The translations under genes were made by a program, and so were the position numbers. From the NCBI RefSeq assembly GCF_033100795.1, contig NZ_JAWLVI010000007.1, forward strand, positions 50,068-114,067: a stretch of DNA of 64,000 nt. The letters are read 5' to 3'. This document shows positions 54,896 to 63,963 of the stretch, piece by piece (the first letter of the stretch is position 1; the number at the start of each line of letters is the position of its first letter). The stretch is from Pseudothioclava sp033100795 (GTDB lineage: Bacteria > Pseudomonadota > Alphaproteobacteria > Rhodobacterales > Rhodobacteraceae). The notes under the pieces were generated by a model. It saw only the letters and a program-made list of their open reading frames with translations. It had not been told where the DNA came from and ran no database searches.

Positions 54896-56653
54896 CTAGG
54901 TATCGGATTCGGGGTTCGGTATGCGCGAGGGGGTAGCCTGTGCGCTCGTCAAGGTCCAGCCAATCTGGCAAATATGCTCGAAAACATTGGCTTTCAGCAC
55001 GATCTGGAGGCTGGCGCGGGGCCGTAGGCGCCCCTTTTCAAGATAGACCGACGGCTCAAGGCTCAGCTCGCCCACCCCGTCATGGCGAAACAGCCACAGC
55101 TCGCCGGATTTAAGAACGACCGAAACCGCAGCGCCGCCAAGGTCGATCTGGGCATCGGCCTCGGGGTGCAAATGGAAGCGCAGGGTGAAGGGAATGCCGT
55201 TGAGCGGGTCTTTCAGCAGCAACGCATCGAACTTGTGCCGGTCCTCGACGCTCATCGCGCCAAGGGTATCTTGCCCGCGCAGGCTGCACCCGTCCTGCGA
55301 CAGATCAAGCTCGCGGATATGGGTCATGCCGTGGGTCGGGATATAGCCGTCATGGCCAAAGATCAGGTGCAGCCCGTCGGGGCGCTCGGCGCGGTGCCAG
55401 ACCTCTGTGGGGGTCGCCTCGAAATAGGTGCGCGCACTCTGGCCAAAGGCGCGCACAGGCCCGAAGCGCGACGAGGAATAGCCGTTGATGGCCAGTGTCG
55501 AATGAGAGGGCGTGGCGCGCCCCGCGCGGTGCCATTCGCGCCCGAACATCGCGCCCGAGCCGCAATTCACGATCAGCGGGTGACGCCCGCAGGTCATCTC
55601 GAAGGCCAGCGTCGAGGCATGGGCATTAGCCGAAGCCACGCCTTTTGGTGGCGCGCTGGTATCGACGATCAGGCTGGTGCGCAACGTGTGCAGGCGCGCA
55701 AACCCCATCGACAGATCATCGTGGCGGCTCTCGCGGGTTTCCGCGATCGCCAACGCCTGATCAAGCCGTCCGTCCAGCCCGCGCCCGCCGCCGTGAAACC
55801 GCGCAAGCCCGCCATCCACATGGCGCAGCGCGCGCAGGGTGGGGGCGATGCGTTCGATGGCATCATGCAGAGGCGTGTTTGGCTTTTGGCCTGCCTCTTC
55901 CAGCGCCTGCTTGGTCCAGACCAGAAGCGTCATTACTTCGAGCAATTCTTCGGGGTTGCGCGTCGGGATCGCGCCACGCGCATCAATATGGCGCGCGCAT
56001 TCCTGGCCAAGTGCTGCCAGCGCGGGGGCAACGTGACGCTCCATCCCGCGCAGCGCCAGCCCCGCCGCGACAAGGCCGGTCAGCGCTTCGAACCGTGGCA
56101 ATCCGGGCGAGGCTGCCTTCCAGCGTTTCGCCAGAAAAAGCGTCTGCTGCGCCAGCGTGCGGAAGAAAGCGTCCGCCTGCGCGCGGTCGCGCCCGTTCAG
56201 CAACAAAATCGCGTGGTTGATCAGCCGGACCATGCGCCGCCCCGTCAGGTCGGGCGTCCAGCCGGGGCCAGAGCCCTTGCCGTGGCGTGTGATCCACGCA
56301 AACACCCAGTCCTGCGCCCGCGCCCGCGCCTCGCGGTCGCCCACAGCGGCCAGATCATCCAGCCACGCCATGCCGTGCAAGGTTTCCCCGAACGCCTTGT
56401 CGGGCATCGGCAGATCCCAGATCAGCAGGTCTTTGCCTTCGATCAGAAAACCCGCGAACTGGAAATTTCCGGCGATAAGTTGCCGACCGCGCGCAAAAGA
56501 GCCAATCGTGCGGGGTTCGGGCTGGCTGGTAAAGCCGGTGGCGGGGCGCGAGGCCGCCGCCAGACGCGCACTCAGACGGTTCCGCGCCGCACCGATGCGC
56601 GCACGCAGAATACCCGTTTTACGCTCTTCAAAGCCGGATCGCACCTTGGCCAT
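54896..56653 (-). CDS. Heparinase II/III-family protein
   Basis: A 585-residue protein with an N-terminal helical toroid and a C-terminal beta-sandwich of the heparinase II/III family. FQFAGFLIEG near residue 70, GAMFGREWHRAGRATPSHST and HDGYIPTHGMTHIRELDLS mark the two domains. No signal peptide is obvious. Alphaproteobacterial members lie next to rsmB and purH and may act on an envelope polysaccharide; substrate unknown. Confidence 0.86.
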   Translation of the reverse strand: MAKVRSGFEERKTGILRARIGAARNRLSARLAAASRPATGFTSQPEPRTIGSFARGRQLIAGNFQFAGFLIEGKDLLIWDLPMPDKAFGETLHGMAWLDDLAAVGDREARARAQDWVFAWITRHGKGSGPGWTPDLTGRRMVRLINHAILLLNGRDRAQADAFFRTLAQQTLFLAKRWKAASPGLPRFEALTGLVAAGLALRGMERHVAPALAALGQECARHIDARGAIPTRNPEELLEVMTLLVWTKQALEEAGQKPNTPLHDAIERIAPTLRALRHVDGGLARFHGGGRGLDGRLDQALAIAETRESRHDDLSMGFARLHTLRTSLIVDTSAPPKGVASANAHASTLAFEMTCGRHPLIVNCGSGAMFGREWHRAGRATPSHSTLAINGYSSSRFGPVRAFGQSARTYFEATPTEVWHRAERPDGLHLIFGHDGYIPTHGMTHIRELDLSQDGCSLRGQDTLGAMSVEDRHKFDALLLKDPLNGIPFTLRFHLHPEADAQIDLGGAAVSVVLKSGELWLFRHDGVGELSLEPSVYLEKGRLRPRASLQIVLKANVFEHICQIGWTLTSAQATPSRIPNPESDT

Positions 56654-56736
56654 CGTGCCTTTGCCTCACCTTGGCGCCGCTTGCGCAGCCCCCTCCTGCC
56701 AGATTGCGCGCACCATAAAGCGCGCGCCCCGCGCTG

Positions 56737-58002
56737 TCACCGGTCTATGCGCGCGATGTAGAACCCGTCCATGCCGCCACGCTCGGGCCAGTAGTCGGGA
56801 CGCAGGCGCAAGCCCCCTTCGGGGGTGCGCCAGTGGTCCTCGATCCCTGCGGCGTTAATGGGTGCGATTGTCAGGTCTGGGTGGTGGCCAAGCGCCATGC
56901 GGATTTGCGCCTCGCCTTCCTCGGGCAAAAGCGAGCAGGTGCAATAGACCAGCCGCCCGCCGGGTTTCAGCCAGCCAAGAGCGCGCTCCAAAAGCGCGGC
57001 CTGAAGCGCAAACAGCGGCTTGATGCCCTGCGCATCCTTCACAAAAGGCAGGTCGGGATGGCGGCGGATCGTGCCGGTGGCCGAGCATGGCGCATCCATC
57101 AGGATTGCGTCGAACGGCGCCTCGGGGTCCCAGTGGAGCGCATCGGCCACCACGGTTTCAGCCGCAAGCCCTGTGCGCGCAAGGTTTTCCTGAACCCGCG
57201 CCATCCGGCCCTCGGATATATCCAGCGCAGTGACCTGCGCGCCAGCGGCCGCCAGTTGCAGCGTCTTGCCCCCCGGGGCTGCGCAAAGGTCTAGGATGCG
57301 TTCGCCCGGCTGCGGGTTCAGCGCCTTGGCGGCCAGCGCGGCGGCAGCGTCCTGCACCCACCATTCGCCCGCCTCATAGCCCTCAAGATCGGTGACCTGC
57401 ACGCGGGTTTTCATCCGCAAAGACCCCGTCGGCAGCAATTCCGCCCCAAGGCGCGCGGCCCAGTCGTCGGCATCCGATTTGCAGCTGAAATCGATGGGCG
57501 CGCCGTCGTGATGCGCGATCTCCATCTTTTGCACCGCCGCCTTGCCATAGGCCGACATCAGCCGCCCGCGCAGCCAGCCCGGCAGCTCGGGCACAGGCAG
57601 GGTTTGCCAGCGCGCGCGATCCTCGGAGACTTTGCGCAGAACCGCATTCACCAGCCCCGCGAAGCTTTCGGTCTTTTTGCCTGCCGAGCGCACCAGCGTC
57701 ACGGCGGCATTCACCACCCCGTGCGCGGGGGCGTCATCCTCGCACAGCTCGACCGTGGCCATGCGCAACAGCACATGGATGTCAGGCGTGGGGCGTTTGC
57801 GCAGGAAGGACTTGAGCATCCGGTCCGCGCGTTCAAGGTTGCGCAGCGTCGATGCTGCAAGCCGTTGCGCGCGGGCGCGCTCGGCGGGGCTCAGGCCATC
57901 CAGCGCATCGGTGTTGATCTGCTCGGCCAGTGTCAGGCGGTCCTCAAGGACGCCAAGGATCAGGCCAAGGGCGGCGCGGCGGGCGTGATCGGGTGCAGCC
58001 AT
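56737..58002 (-). CDS. rsmB: 16S rRNA (cytosine-C5)-methyltransferase RsmB/NOP family
   Basis: A 421-residue m5C RNA methyltransferase with a NusB-like N-terminal domain. SAM-binding DLCAAPGGKTLQL, the release Cys in DAPCSATGTIRRHPD and the nucleophile in CTCSLLPEEGE are intact. Start MAAPDHARR at 58002. It is divergent from the DUF1674 gene with 82 nt between starts. Confidence 0.94.
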   Translation of the reverse strand: MAAPDHARRAALGLILGVLEDRLTLAEQINTDALDGLSPAERARAQRLAASTLRNLERADRMLKSFLRKRPTPDIHVLLRMATVELCEDDAPAHGVVNAAVTLVRSAGKKTESFAGLVNAVLRKVSEDRARWQTLPVPELPGWLRGRLMSAYGKAAVQKMEIAHHDGAPIDFSCKSDADDWAARLGAELLPTGSLRMKTRVQVTDLEGYEAGEWWVQDAAAALAAKALNPQPGERILDLCAAPGGKTLQLAAAGAQVTALDISEGRMARVQENLARTGLAAETVVADALHWDPEAPFDAILMDAPCSATGTIRRHPDLPFVKDAQGIKPLFALQAALLERALGWLKPGGRLVYCTCSLLPEEGEAQIRMALGHHPDLTIAPINAAGIEDHWRTPEGGLRLRPDYWPERGGMDGFYIARIDR

Positions 58003-58084
58003 GAGGCGTGCCTTCCATGCAGTTGCTTGTCCGGTGTCTCCGTGCGGCCTATAACAGCGACACCAAGCTGACAAGGACTCTGCT

Positions 58085-58264
58085 ATGCCGGATGACCGCA
58101 CGAAAGACCTGCCCCCCGCCGCTCAGCGTGCGCTGGCCGAGGCCGAGGAACGCCGCAAGGCCGCCCAAAAGGCCGAGTTGCCGCCGGAACTGGGCGGACG
58201 CGACGGGCCGGAACCTGTGCGCTATGGCGATTGGGAAAAGAAGGGCATCGCGATCGACTTCTGA
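58085..58264 (+). CDS. DUF1674 protein (SDHAF4-like succinate dehydrogenase assembly factor)
   Basis: A 59-residue protein, easily missed by its size. The C-terminal GRDGPEPVRYGDWEKKGIAI is the conserved block of DUF1674 / Sdh8-SDHAF4, which in eukaryotes binds the flavinated SdhA subunit during complex II assembly. The N-terminal part is a charged helix. A strong terminator follows 15 nt after the stop. Confidence 0.9.
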   Translation: MPDDRTKDLPPAAQRALAEAEERRKAAQKAELPPELGGRDGPEPVRYGDWEKKGIAIDF

Positions 58265-58278
58265 TCGCTGGAAAAGAA

Positions 58279-58303
58279 AAAGGCCGCGAGTTCCGCGGCC
58301 TTT
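58279..58303. terminator. Bidirectional terminator between DUF1674 gene and dapB
   Basis: Perfect 10-bp stem AAAGGCCGCG / CGCGGCCTTT with a 5-nt loop, between convergent genes. Confidence 0.9.
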
Positions 58304-58324
58304 GCGTTTGAAAATGGTTGGCGC

Positions 58325-59134
58325 TTACAGCCCCAGCACGTCGATCATATCGTATTCACCGGGTTTTTGGGTTTGCCCCCAAAGAGCGGCCCGCAGCGCG
58401 CCACGGGCAAAGATCGCACGGTCAGTGGCGATATGGCGCAGCACGATGCGCTCGCCCGCCGCTGCGAACAACACATCATGCTCGCCCACGATGTCACCTC
58501 CACGGATGGCCGAAAAACCAATCGCCCCCGGTTTGCGCGCGCCGGTAATCCCATCGCGGCCGGATTCGGTGTTGTCCTCAAGGTCGATCCCGCGCCCTTC
58601 GGCGGCAGCGCGGCCCAGCATCAACGCGGTTCCCGAGGGCGCATCGACTTTTTTGTTGTGATGAGCCTCGATCACCTCGATGTCCCAATCCGCGTCCAGC
58701 GCCTGCGCGACCTTCTTGGTAAGCTGGGTCAGCAGGTTCACGCCAAGCGACATGTTCCCCGCGCGCACGATCACCGCATGGCGCGCAGCAGCCGCGATTT
58801 TCGTCAGATGCTCTGCCTCGAACCCGGTGGTGCCGATCACATGCACCGCCCGCGCCTGCGCGGCCAGCAGGGCAAATTCGACCGTCGCAGCAGGGGCGGT
58901 AAAGTCGATCACCGCCTGCGCCTTGGCGAAAGCCTCCAGCGGCTCGTCGGTGACGATCACGCCCATCTCGGCGCCGCCCATACAGGTGCCCAGATCACGT
59001 CCGACCCAGTCGTGCCCCTTGCGCTCGACCGCGCCGACCAGATGTGCCTTGCCAGAGCTGTTGATGGTTTTCACCAGCATTTGCCCCATGCGGCCCGAAA
59101 CGCCCGTTACCACGATACCCGGCAGATCGCTCAT
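58325..59134 (-). CDS. dapB: 4-hydroxy-tetrahydrodipicolinate reductase
   Basis: A 269-residue enzyme of the lysine/diaminopimelate route, using the product of DapA (3.4 kb). N-terminal nucleotide-binding GVSGRMGQML and the signature EAHHNKKVDAPSGTAL with catalytic His and Lys. Start MSDLPGIV at 59134. It is divergent from rbfA, with 100 nt between the starts. Confidence 0.96.
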   Translation of the reverse strand: MSDLPGIVVTGVSGRMGQMLVKTINSSGKAHLVGAVERKGHDWVGRDLGTCMGGAEMGVIVTDEPLEAFAKAQAVIDFTAPAATVEFALLAAQARAVHVIGTTGFEAEHLTKIAAAARHAVIVRAGNMSLGVNLLTQLTKKVAQALDADWDIEVIEAHHNKKVDAPSGTALMLGRAAAEGRGIDLEDNTESGRDGITGARKPGAIGFSAIRGGDIVGEHDVLFAAAGERIVLRHIATDRAIFARGALRAALWGQTQKPGEYDMIDVLGL

Positions 59135-59234
59135 CTGATGCACTCCTTCGCTTTTCACGCTTTCCTTAGCGGCGATTGGCCGCTTTGGCAAAGCCCCCGT
59201 TGCGGGGCGCGCGTTTAGGCACTATGTGGCGGAT

Positions 59235-59657
59235 ATGGCAAAGAACCGCTTTCATTCGGGCGACGGCCCCTCTCAGCGTCAGCTTCGCGTCGGCGAGCTG
59301 ATCCGGCGCACCCTTTCGGATGTGCTTTTGCGTGGCGATGTTCACGACCCCGACCTGTCGCGTTATTCCGTGACGGTGGGGGAGGTGCGCACGTCGCCCG
59401 ACCTGAAGGTCGCGACCGCCTATGTCGCGCCTTTGGGCGGCGAAGGCGCCGAAGAGCTGATCAAGATCCTGGCGCGCAACCGTGGCGAGCTGCGCCACCT
59501 TGTCGCCAAGGAGATGTCGCTCAAATTCGCGCCCGACCTGCGGTTCCGCATCGACGAGACCTTTGATCGCCTTGACGAAACCCGCCGGATGTTCGCCGAT
59601 GAAAAGGTGCAGCGCGATATTGCGCAGGATGATGACGACGAAGACGACGATCTTTAA
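59235..59657 (+). CDS. rbfA: 30S ribosome-binding factor A
   Basis: A 140-residue KH-fold protein needed for 16S rRNA maturation and cold adaptation. RVGELIRRTLSDVLLRG and LKFAPDLRFRIDETFD identify it. The last nine residues are almost all Asp/Glu. A GTG three codons upstream is a possible start. The next gene begins inside its end; truB follows one gene later. Confidence 0.93.
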   Translation: MAKNRFHSGDGPSQRQLRVGELIRRTLSDVLLRGDVHDPDLSRYSVTVGEVRTSPDLKVATAYVAPLGGEGAEELIKILARNRGELRHLVAKEMSLKFAPDLRFRIDETFDRLDETRRMFADEKVQRDIAQDDDDEDDDL

Positions 59658-60363
59658 CGCCGCTCTTGCGGTGCTTGGCGCGCCTGCATTCGCGGGGGCG
59701 TGCAATGATCTGACCTTCGACGGGGCGTCGTTTACCGTTTGCGAGGCGCAAGTCACCGACACCCTTCGGCTTTGGCTGAATGACGAGACCGGCGCGCTGA
59801 TCGGCACGCCCGAGCGCCTGCTGGCGACGATCCCCGAAGGGCAACGCCTGATCTTCGCGATGAATGCGGGCATGTATCACCCCGACCGCCGCCCGGTGGG
59901 GCTATATATCGAGGGTGGCGCCGAAGGGCACTCGATTGTCACGACCGAGGGGCCGGGGAATTTCGGGCTGTTGCCGAACGGTGTGTTCTGCATTGGCGAG
60001 GCTTTGGCCGTGATCGAAAGCCGCGCCTTTGCCGCGACCCCGCCCGACTGCCGCTATGCCACCCAATCAGGGCCGATGCTGGTGATCGACGGCGCGCTGC
60101 ATCCCAAGTTCCGTGCCGATAGCGATTCCGTCAATATCCGCAACGGTGTGGGGGTCAGTGCCGACGGGCAAACCGCGTGGTTCGCGATCTCGAACGAACC
60201 CGTGACATTCCACCAGTTCGCGCGGCTTTTCCGCGATCAATTGGCGGTGCCGGATGCGCTGTTTCTGGATGGCGCCATTTCGCGGCTGATCGTGCCCGAA
60301 ATGGACCGCGCCGACATCGGGCTGCCGATGGGGCCGATCGTGGGCGTTGTCGCGCCCGAGTGA
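59629..60363 (+). CDS. Exported phosphodiester glycosidase (NAGPA-like) domain protein
   Basis: A 244-residue protein with a signal peptide (ending PAFAGA) and the NAGPA-type domain: FAMNAGMYHPDRRPVGLYIE near residue 75, ATQSGPMLVIDG, and ALFLDGAISRLIVP. Such domains hydrolyse phosphodiester-linked sugars or related bonds; the bacterial substrate is unclear. The start lies 29 nt inside rbfA in another frame (ATGATG at 59629), so it is coupled to rbfA. Confidence 0.85.
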   Translation: MMTTKTTIFNAALAVLGAPAFAGACNDLTFDGASFTVCEAQVTDTLRLWLNDETGALIGTPERLLATIPEGQRLIFAMNAGMYHPDRRPVGLYIEGGAEGHSIVTTEGPGNFGLLPNGVFCIGEALAVIESRAFAATPPDCRYATQSGPMLVIDGALHPKFRADSDSVNIRNGVGVSADGQTAWFAISNEPVTFHQFARLFRDQLAVPDALFLDGAISRLIVPEMDRADIGLPMGPIVGVVAPE

Positions 60364-60425
60364 TGCGGCGTTGACCCGCGCGCCGCTTCGCGCTAGCAGG
60401 CGCGCTTGTTGAATTCGGAGGCATC

Positions 60426-61328
60426 ATGGCACGCAAGAAGGGCCGCGACATTTCGGGCTGGCTGATCGTGGACAAGCCCGCAGGGATCACCTCGACCGCG
60501 GTGGTGAACAAGGTGCGGTGGGCGCTGGATGCGAAAAAGGCGGGCCACGCGGGCACGCTTGATCCGGCGGCGACGGGTGTTCTGGCGATTGCCCTGGGCG
60601 AGGCCACGAAAACCGTGCCCTTCATTACCGACGCGATGAAATGCTACCGTTTTCAGGTGCGCCTTGGGGCCGCGACGAATACCGATGACGCCGAGGGAGA
60701 GGTAATCGGAACCTCTGATGCGCGCCCGACGGACGCCGAGATCGAGGCCGCGCTGGCGCAGTTCAATGGCGACATCATGCAGGTTCCGCCGCAGTTTTCG
60801 GCCGTCAAGGTCGATGGCGAGCGCGCCTATGCTCTGGCGCGTAAGGGTGAAGACCTCGAACTTGAGGCGCGGCCCTTGTATGTCGAAAGCCTTGTGATGA
60901 CCGCGCGCCCCGATGCCGACACGGTTGAGCTCGAGATGGTCTGCGGCAAGGGCGGCTATGTGCGGTCTATCGCGCGCGACCTTGGGGCGGCGCTTGGCTG
61001 CCTTGGGCATGTGCTCTGGCTGCGGCGCGAATGGTCGGGGCCGTTCGAGGCCGCTGACGGGCTGAGCCTTGAGACGATTGACGCGATGGCCAAAACCCCG
61101 GCGTTGGATGAGCATCTGCTTCCGTTGGAGTTGGGGCTGGATGACCTGCAAGAGGTCAAGGCAACCCCCGAAGGGGCCGTGCGCCTGCGCAACGGTAATG
61201 CGGGCATGGTGATTGCCTCTGGCATTGAGTGGGGCGAAGAGGTCTGGGCCAGCTTTGACGGAGTGCCGGTGGCGGTCGGCGTTTATAAATCGGGCGAATT
61301 GCACCCCTCGCGCGTGTTCAACCTCTGA
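60426..61328 (+). CDS. truB: tRNA pseudouridine-55 synthase
   Basis: A 300-residue enzyme making pseudouridine 55 in the tRNA T-loop. N-terminal GWLIVDKPAGITS, catalytic Asp in HAGTLDPAATGVL, and CGKGGYVRSIARDLG are all present. GGAGGCATC precedes the ATG. rbfA-truB-rpsO is a common order in this class, here with three intervening genes before rpsO. Confidence 0.96.
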   Translation: MARKKGRDISGWLIVDKPAGITSTAVVNKVRWALDAKKAGHAGTLDPAATGVLAIALGEATKTVPFITDAMKCYRFQVRLGAATNTDDAEGEVIGTSDARPTDAEIEAALAQFNGDIMQVPPQFSAVKVDGERAYALARKGEDLELEARPLYVESLVMTARPDADTVELEMVCGKGGYVRSIARDLGAALGCLGHVLWLRREWSGPFEAADGLSLETIDAMAKTPALDEHLLPLELGLDDLQEVKATPEGAVRLRNGNAGMVIASGIEWGEEVWASFDGVPVAVGVYKSGELHPSRVFNL

Positions 61329-61373
61329 TCGGGCGTATATGAAGGGGGAAACGCCCCAAACACCGGAGGCCCG

Positions 61374-61889
61374 ATGCTAACCCGTGAGTTTCTTAAAGGC
61401 GACGCCCCGTCGGTTGCAGTTTATTCCGACTGCGAGGCCTATCGCTACCTGCTGACCCGTGTTTGGGAGCCTGACGGCGCGCGCGCGCTGTTCATCATGC
61501 TCAACCCCTCGACAGCGACCGAGGTCCAGAACGATCCCACTGTTGAGCGCTGCGAACGACGCGCGCGCGCCCTTGGCTTCGGGGCGTTCCGCGTGACCAA
61601 TATCTTCGCCTATCGCGCCACGGACCCCAAGGTGATGCGTGCGCAGGCTGACCCGGTTGGTCCCGAAAATGACGCCGCGATCCTGCAAAGCCTCGACTGG
61701 GCCTCGGGGGCGGCGGATCAGGTAATCTGCGCTTGGGGGTCGCATGGCGCACACCTTGGGCGTGGCGATCATGTGGAGGCGCTATTGCGTCGCACCGGAC
61801 GAAAACTTCACCACCTGGGGTTGACAAAGCACGGTGCGCCGAAGCATCCCCTTTATATCGCCTACCAGCACCAGCCCGAAACCTGGTGA
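61374..61889 (+). CDS. DUF1643 protein
   Basis: A 171-residue protein. LFIMLNPSTATEVQNDPTVERC near residue 40, GFGAFRVTNIFAYRAT and WGSHGA are the DUF1643 signatures. No catalytic role is assigned to the family. It lies 45 nt after truB on the same strand. Confidence 0.92.
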   Translation: MLTREFLKGDAPSVAVYSDCEAYRYLLTRVWEPDGARALFIMLNPSTATEVQNDPTVERCERRARALGFGAFRVTNIFAYRATDPKVMRAQADPVGPENDAAILQSLDWASGAADQVICAWGSHGAHLGRGDHVEALLRRTGRKLHHLGLTKHGAPKHPLYIAYQHQPETW

Positions 61890-61993
61890 GGGTTCAGGCA
61901 TTTTTGTTATATATTTTAGACACTTTTGATCTCCCCAGAAGGCGAATCTGCGCGCTATACTCAGGGTTGTCTTGAAGGTGGTGGATTTATTCT

Positions 61994-62977
61994 ATGTGGA
62001 TGCTTACGGGATTACTGGGCCTTGTTGTCGCCGGCTTTTCAGCCGCTCTTCTGCCGATGGACCCGATTTCGCACGACGCGGACGATGCGACGCCCGAACC
62101 TTCGGATGAGAACGAACAGGCCGCTACCGGCGATCTTCTGGACGAGGTGTTTGCCAGCGATCCCGTAGCGGATCAGCCGGTCGCGACCGAAGGGAATGAC
62201 ATCCTTTGGGGTGATGATGCGGCCGACACGATCGACGGCTTGGACGGCGATGACCGTATCAACGGATATGACGGTGACGATGCTCTATACGGCGGTGCCG
62301 GGAGCGATACGCTGATCGGTGAGACCGGTGCGGATACGCTGTCCGGTGATGCCGGGAACGACAGCATAGAGGCCGGCGATGGCGATGACCTTGCAGACGG
62401 CGCAGCGGGCGATGACCTGCTGTTCGGTGGCTTCGGGGCCGATACCCTGTTTGGCGGTGATGGCTTCGATAGCCTCGTTGGGGGGGCGGATGATGATGTG
62501 CTTTCCGGTGATGCCGGGAACGACACCCTTGAGGGGAACGACGGAAACGATACGCTGGTGGGCGGTGTCGGCGAGGACGAGCTGTTCGGGAATGCCGGGA
62601 ATGACTGGCTGGATGGCTCGGATGATAGTGAGACCGACTTCCTGAATGGTGGTGAAGGGGCGGATACTTTGTTTGGTGGTACGAGTGATGTGTTGCACGG
62701 CGGCGAAGGGGGCGACCTCTTCGCCCTCGGTGACTGGATTGATCCTGCAAACCCCGCAGAGATTGCCGATTACGATGCGGCAGTTGACCAGATTGCCGTT
62801 GTTTACGCCCCCGATGGCTCCGGTGAGCCGGAACTGACGATCGAGCCCTCGGATCAGACCGAAGGAGCCGTGTGGATCATGCTTAATGGTGTCCGCATGG
62901 CCGAGGTGCTGGATGCGGCGGACCTGACAGCGGGCGATGTCTTGCTGGTGACGCCGGCCGAGTTCTCGCAGCTTTAA
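61994..62977 (+). CDS. RTX-repeat calcium-binding protein with an N-terminal membrane helix
   Basis: A 327-residue, very acidic protein. A hydrophobic segment (residues 1-22) is followed by a short linker and about 14 nonapeptide-type RTX repeats (GGxGxDxLx, residues about 68-245; for example GGAGSDTLIGETGADTLSG), which bind calcium in a beta-roll. A 75-residue C-terminal domain follows without a clear type I secretion signal. The N-terminal helix suggests a membrane anchor or Sec export instead of type I secretion. No type I transporter is nearby. Confidence 0.88.
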   Translation: MWMLTGLLGLVVAGFSAALLPMDPISHDADDATPEPSDENEQAATGDLLDEVFASDPVADQPVATEGNDILWGDDAADTIDGLDGDDRINGYDGDDALYGGAGSDTLIGETGADTLSGDAGNDSIEAGDGDDLADGAAGDDLLFGGFGADTLFGGDGFDSLVGGADDDVLSGDAGNDTLEGNDGNDTLVGGVGEDELFGNAGNDWLDGSDDSETDFLNGGEGADTLFGGTSDVLHGGEGGDLFALGDWIDPANPAEIADYDAAVDQIAVVYAPDGSGEPELTIEPSDQTEGAVWIMLNGVRMAEVLDAADLTAGDVLLVTPAEFSQL

Positions 62978-63042
62978 CCTGCTTCAGCCCCCGAAGGATC
63001 CGATTCAGGCTTTTCTTTTAAAGGGAATCCGACTATACGCCC

Positions 63043-63066
63043 GCATCCGCGTTTCGGCGCGGGTGC
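63043..63066 (+). promoter_or_regulatory. Hairpin in the rpsO leader
   Basis: GCATCCGCG and CGCGGGTGC (one T-G pair) form a 9-bp stem with a TTTCGG loop, 63 nt before the rpsO ATG. A TATAC box lies at about 63034-63038. The position suits S15 autoregulation of its own mRNA, known in other bacteria with differing structures. Confidence 0.45.
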
Positions 63067-63128
63067 CTATGGACCCTGCTGGACGACATCCCGGCTTGCG
63101 CCCTAACCCTTAATCACAGGAGATATTG

Positions 63129-63398
63129 ATGTCGATCACCGTTGAAGAAAAGAACCGCCTGATCAAAGAATTCGCCACCAAAGAAGGCGATACCGGCTCG
63201 CCGGAAGTTCAGGTTGCGATCCTCAGCTCGCGCATCGCGACGCTGACCGAGCACTTCAAAACCCACAAGAAGGACAACCACTCGCGTCGTGGCCTTCTGA
63301 TGATGGTTGCTCAGCGCCGCAAGCTGCTGGACTACGTCAAGGGTAAAGACCAGGCTCGCTACCAGTCGCTCATCGAGCGTCTTGGCCTGCGCCGCTAA
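63129..63398 (+). CDS. rpsO: Ribosomal protein S15
   Basis: The standard 89 residues. LIKEFATKEGDTGSPEVQVA, LTEHFKTHKKDNHSRRGL and RYQSLIERLGLRR are diagnostic. Binds 16S rRNA central domain early in 30S assembly. Start ATG 63129 with AGGAGAT 5-11 nt upstream (the in-frame TTG just before is rejected). Confidence 0.98.
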   Translation: MSITVEEKNRLIKEFATKEGDTGSPEVQVAILSSRIATLTEHFKTHKKDNHSRRGLLMMVAQRRKLLDYVKGKDQARYQSLIERLGLRR

Positions 63399-63420
63399 TC
63401 TTTTCCGATTTTCGGATCAA

Positions 63421-63446
63421 ACGCCCGTCTCGCAAGAGGCGGGCGT
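63421..63446 (+). terminator. rpsO terminator
   Basis: 11-bp stem ACGCCCGTCTC / GAGGCGGGCGT (one G-U pair) with a GCAA tetraloop, followed by TTTCTT. Confidence 0.9.
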
Positions 63447-63735
63447 TTTCTTATGCGCAATCGCGGCGTCAAAGTTTTCTTGATGGGCCGCTTCTGACGC
63501 ACGTTTCCGAGACGAGCATTATATCCAGCGTGCTCCACCCCTGCCTTTCCCGCGCTGAACCATATTCACAGCGCAATTATCGTAAGGGTCACGGCGACAC
63601 CCTCCTGCCGCCTACTTCCAAAATCCGAAACCTCCCTCACGCCCATGCGCACAGAATGGCTGGATCAAGTCAGAAATGGCAGGAGGGGATCGCCGTGGCG
63701 CTTAGGTGGAACTGGCGTGATTACATGCATGACGG
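63447..63735. other. Non-coding or degraded stretch before the IS66 remnant
   Basis: About 290 nt after the rpsO terminator. An open frame spans part of it (from 63530) and joins the IS66-like segment, but its first 65 residues resemble nothing I know. It may be degraded IS66 DNA. Confidence 0.4.
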
Positions 63736-63904
63736 GGTCGGAATGTCCCTGTATTTGAAGCGGCTTGAAGCGGGGAAGTTCATCTGGCCCGTGAGCCGGG
63801 AGGGCGCGTCTGTTGCGATCTCTGCGGCGCAGCTCGGTTATCTTCCCGAAGGGATTGACTGGCGCAATCCACGCTGGACGCAAAGGCCTGAAACGGCTGG
63901 GTAA
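63736..63904 (+). pseudogene. tnpB: IS66-family TnpB (accessory protein) C-terminal remnant
   Basis: The segment GMSLYLKRLEAGKFIWPVS followed by AISAAQLGYLPEGIDWRNP is the conserved C-terminal end of IS66 TnpB. The expected N-terminal part (with the MRKSIDGL-type block, about 60 residues) is absent upstream, so the gene is truncated or recombined. The transposase gene seems to begin 59 nt later. Confidence 0.75.
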
Positions 63905-63963
63905 TATGCATTGAAGCACCTGTTTTTATGGGTAATTATTGGCGTTTGTGGTGAATGGTTTCC

